Source: Chloroflexota bacterium (lineage in GTDB: Bacteria; Chloroflexota; Anaerolineae; UBA4142). From it: 13,088 nucleotides of DNA. The position numbers and the translations under genes were made by a program. Positions within the stretch are counted from its first letter, which is position 1; each line of letters starts with the position of its first letter. Of this stretch, positions 11,591-13,088 are shown in pieces. The stretch spans positions 1-13,088 of the forward strand of contig JACQEA010000102.1 of the NCBI GenBank assembly GCA_016200825.1. Reading direction: 5' to 3'. The notes below the pieces were generated by a model. That model did not search any database. It was not told the DNA's origin and was given only the letters and a program-made list of their open reading frames with translations.

Positions 11591-13088
11591 ATTCTTGGAT
11601 CGTTCCGTCCCACCCCGTCACCGAATTCATCACGTCCACCATTTGCTTATTTTCGTACGGGAGAAAAATGCACATCACCGCGCTATCCCAAAAATGCGTC
11701 CAATTCGATTCTGCGACGAGAAATTTTACTTTGTCCGCGCTCAAATTATTCGCGGGCAACGGCGCGGTGATAGATGGATCGCGTTCGGTGAGATCGCTTA
11801 CGTCTTTAGTATACACCGTATCGTGAATGTTGTGATTGTGATCCGCGCCTGTCGGCGAAATCGCGTAGCCCAATCCAATCGCGGCTTTGAGGCGCGGCTC
11901 GTGCATTGGCATTTCCTGCCCGCGCACATGCATCGCGAATTCTTCTGCGCCTTTGCCGATTTGCTGCGCCGCGCGCGCCGCGCCTTCTGCCAACACATTC
12001 CCGAATCCTTTACGCCGCGTGATTGCTTCCACCATTTGCAACATCGCGCGCGCGTTCCCGCGTTTCAATTCGATTCCGTCCGTGTCTTGCGTCGTGATCA
12101 ACCCGCGCTCGAAACATTCGATTGCAAACGCAATCGTCACGCCGAGCGAGATCGTGTCCATGCCGTACATCGCGCATAACTCATTTGCTTTCGCAATCGC
12201 GATCAAATCGTCGTTCGCTTGCATCGAACCAAACGCCGCGAGCGTTTCATATTCGGGTCCGCCGTACAACGGATCCACCGATCCGTGCGCGCTCTCTTTT
12301 ACTTCTACGACGCGCTTGCAGCGCACCGCGCACGCGAAACACGTTTCGCGTTTCGTGAGAATCGTCGCGGTCATCGTTTGTCCATCAATTTTTTCTTCCG
12401 CGTCGAAATGCCCTTGCGTGAAATTGTACGACGGCAATCCGCCCGACCGATGCAAGCCGCGCATAATGCCCGCCGTGCCGTGCTCGTGCAACCGCGCGAC
12501 CTCTTGCAAATTCGCGCCCATCCATTTCGATAAAGCTTGCACGCCTTGCGGCGCGAAAATTTCCATCTTGCCTTTGCCTGCCGGCGCGCGCACCGCGATG
12601 CCTTTCAAATTTTTCGAGCCCATCACCGCGCCCAAACCATTGCGCCCCACAAAATGCGAACGATCATTTACGATCGCGGCAAAGCGCACGCGATTTTCGC
12701 CCGCGGGTCCAATCAACGCGGTGCGAATCAAACGGTCGTTCAGTTCCGCGCGCAACGCGTCTTCCGTTTCGCCGGTCGACTTGCCCCACAAATGCGCGGC
12801 ATCGCGAAATTCGCATTGATCGTCGTGAAGCCACAAGTACGTTGCTTTGTCCGCGCGTCCCGTGATAACAATTCCATCGAGACCCGCGCGTTTTAATTCC
12901 GCGCCCCAATAGCCACCGCCTTCCGCGTTGCCAAATCCATTCGTCAACGGCGATTTCGCGCCCGCGCCATTGCGCCCTTGTCCACTAAATGCCGCGCCGG
13001 TGAGCGGACCCGCGGCAAAAATTAATGGATTGCGCGGATCGAACGCATCGATCCCGCGCGGCAATTCTTTCAACAAATAATACGCGAC
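11457..13088 (-). CDS. Tungsten-type aldehyde ferredoxin oxidoreductase, 5' end outside window, 3' end frameshifted
   Basis: Oxidises aldehydes to carboxylic acids with ferredoxin as acceptor, using a tungstopterin and one 4Fe-4S cluster. The minus frame is open from base 13088. Family features: GGYWGAELKRAGLDGIVITG, GPAGENRVRFAAI, GRNGLGAVMGSKNLKGIAV, the cluster motif CFACAVRC, EYETLAAFGS, and SPTGADHNHNIHD. The cysteine in AVMCIFLPYEN, before VTGWDGTIQEYF, is the likely fourth cluster ligand. After QEYF, near 11590, the frame departs from the family and adds about 42 unrelated residues (SKRSIRDRSRDKN onward) to a stop at 11457. The proper C-terminus lies in another frame. Compared with AOR proteins about 33 codons are missing at the break. 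The catalytic domains are present, but the protein is probably damaged; a sequencing or assembly error is the alternative. Confidence 0.88.
   Translation of the reverse strand, partial: VAYYLLKELPRGIDAFDPRNPLIFAAGPLTGAAFSGQGRNGAGAKSPLTNGFGNAEGGGYWGAELKRAGLDGIVITGRADKATYLWLHDDQCEFRDAAHLWGKSTGETEDALRAELNDRLIRTALIGPAGENRVRFAAIVNDRSHFVGRNGLGAVMGSKNLKGIAVRAPAGKGKMEIFAPQGVQALSKWMGANLQEVARLHEHGTAGIMRGLHRSGGLPSYNFTQGHFDAEEKIDGQTMTATILTKRETCFACAVRCKRVVEVKESAHGSVDPLYGGPEYETLAAFGSMQANDDLIAIAKANELCAMYGMDTISLGVTIAFAIECFERGLITTQDTDGIELKRGNARAMLQMVEAITRRKGFGNVLAEGAARAAQQIGKGAEEFAMHVRGQEMPMHEPRLKAAIGLGYAISPTGADHNHNIHDTVYTKDVSDLTERDPSITAPLPANNLSADKVKFLVAESNWTHFWDSAVMCIFLPYENKQMVDVMNSVTGWDGTIQEYFSKRSIRDRSRDKNIQKIVFTRRRKRTIAKWDGMKMVCRRAKS

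Noticed and set aside
11127..12179. Plus-strand open frame of 350 codons
   Set aside because: It is antisense to the well-supported oxidoreductase gene and out of frame with envelope gene 3. Long shadow frames are common in this CGCG-rich DNA.
11887..12819. Plus-strand open frame of 310 codons
   Set aside because: It is antisense to the oxidoreductase catalytic region; low-complexity Arg/Ser/Ala composition and no family features.

Overview
The window looks like a chromosomal segment of a Chloroflexota bacterium, possibly Anaerolineae. This is inferred from style rather than a marker gene: very high CGCG/GCGCGC content, secreted proteins with PTATP linkers, an AfsR-type STAND regulator, a tungsten-type aldehyde ferredoxin oxidoreductase, and many small palindromic repeats. 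The placement is moderate to low confidence.

Left part (1-4600): lysS (lysyl-tRNA synthetase, minus strand, 3' end outside the window), greA (minus), a 71-residue two-helix membrane protein (plus), and a long Rel/SpoT ppGpp synthetase-hydrolase (minus). greA has its own terminator and a long structured leader. The leader starts at a good promoter and runs straight into a terminator-like hairpin, a layout resembling the GraL leader of E. coli greA. The small membrane gene appears leaderless, with an extended -10 box ending 6 nt before its ATG. The Rel protein combines an intact HD hydrolase with an EXDD synthetase motif.

Middle (4480-5435): almost a kilobase without an intact gene. It holds two heptamer arrays, two MITE-like palindromic elements, a minus-strand terminator, the 3' end of an aldehyde ferredoxin oxidoreductase gene (minus), and the 3' end of a sugar-type solute-binding protein gene (plus) joined to it head-on. 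The oxidoreductase fragment is a nearly identical copy (155 of 157 bases) of the 3' end of the gene at the right edge of the window.

Right part (5436-11305): a 956-residue winged-helix/BTAD/NB-ARC/TPR regulator with a clear promoter and terminator, followed on the same strand by three envelope proteins. Each of the three carries one or two beta-sandwich (Fn3/Ig-like) domains bracketed by a conserved cysteine pair. The first two are membrane-anchored with P/Q-rich tails ending in the same residues; the third is a secreted protein or lipoprotein with a duplicated domain. The regulator may control this trio, but only adjacency supports that.

Right edge (11390-13088): an aldehyde ferredoxin oxidoreductase gene on the minus strand, missing its 5' end. 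Its reading frame breaks near 11590 through an apparent deletion of about 100 bases, exactly where the duplicated 157-bp segment begins.

Four arrays of degenerate 7-bp repeats (2258, 4491, 5007, 7108) recur across the window. They flank rel on both sides, abut the oxidoreductase remnant, and sit in frame inside the STAND regulator. They are the most unusual shared structure here.
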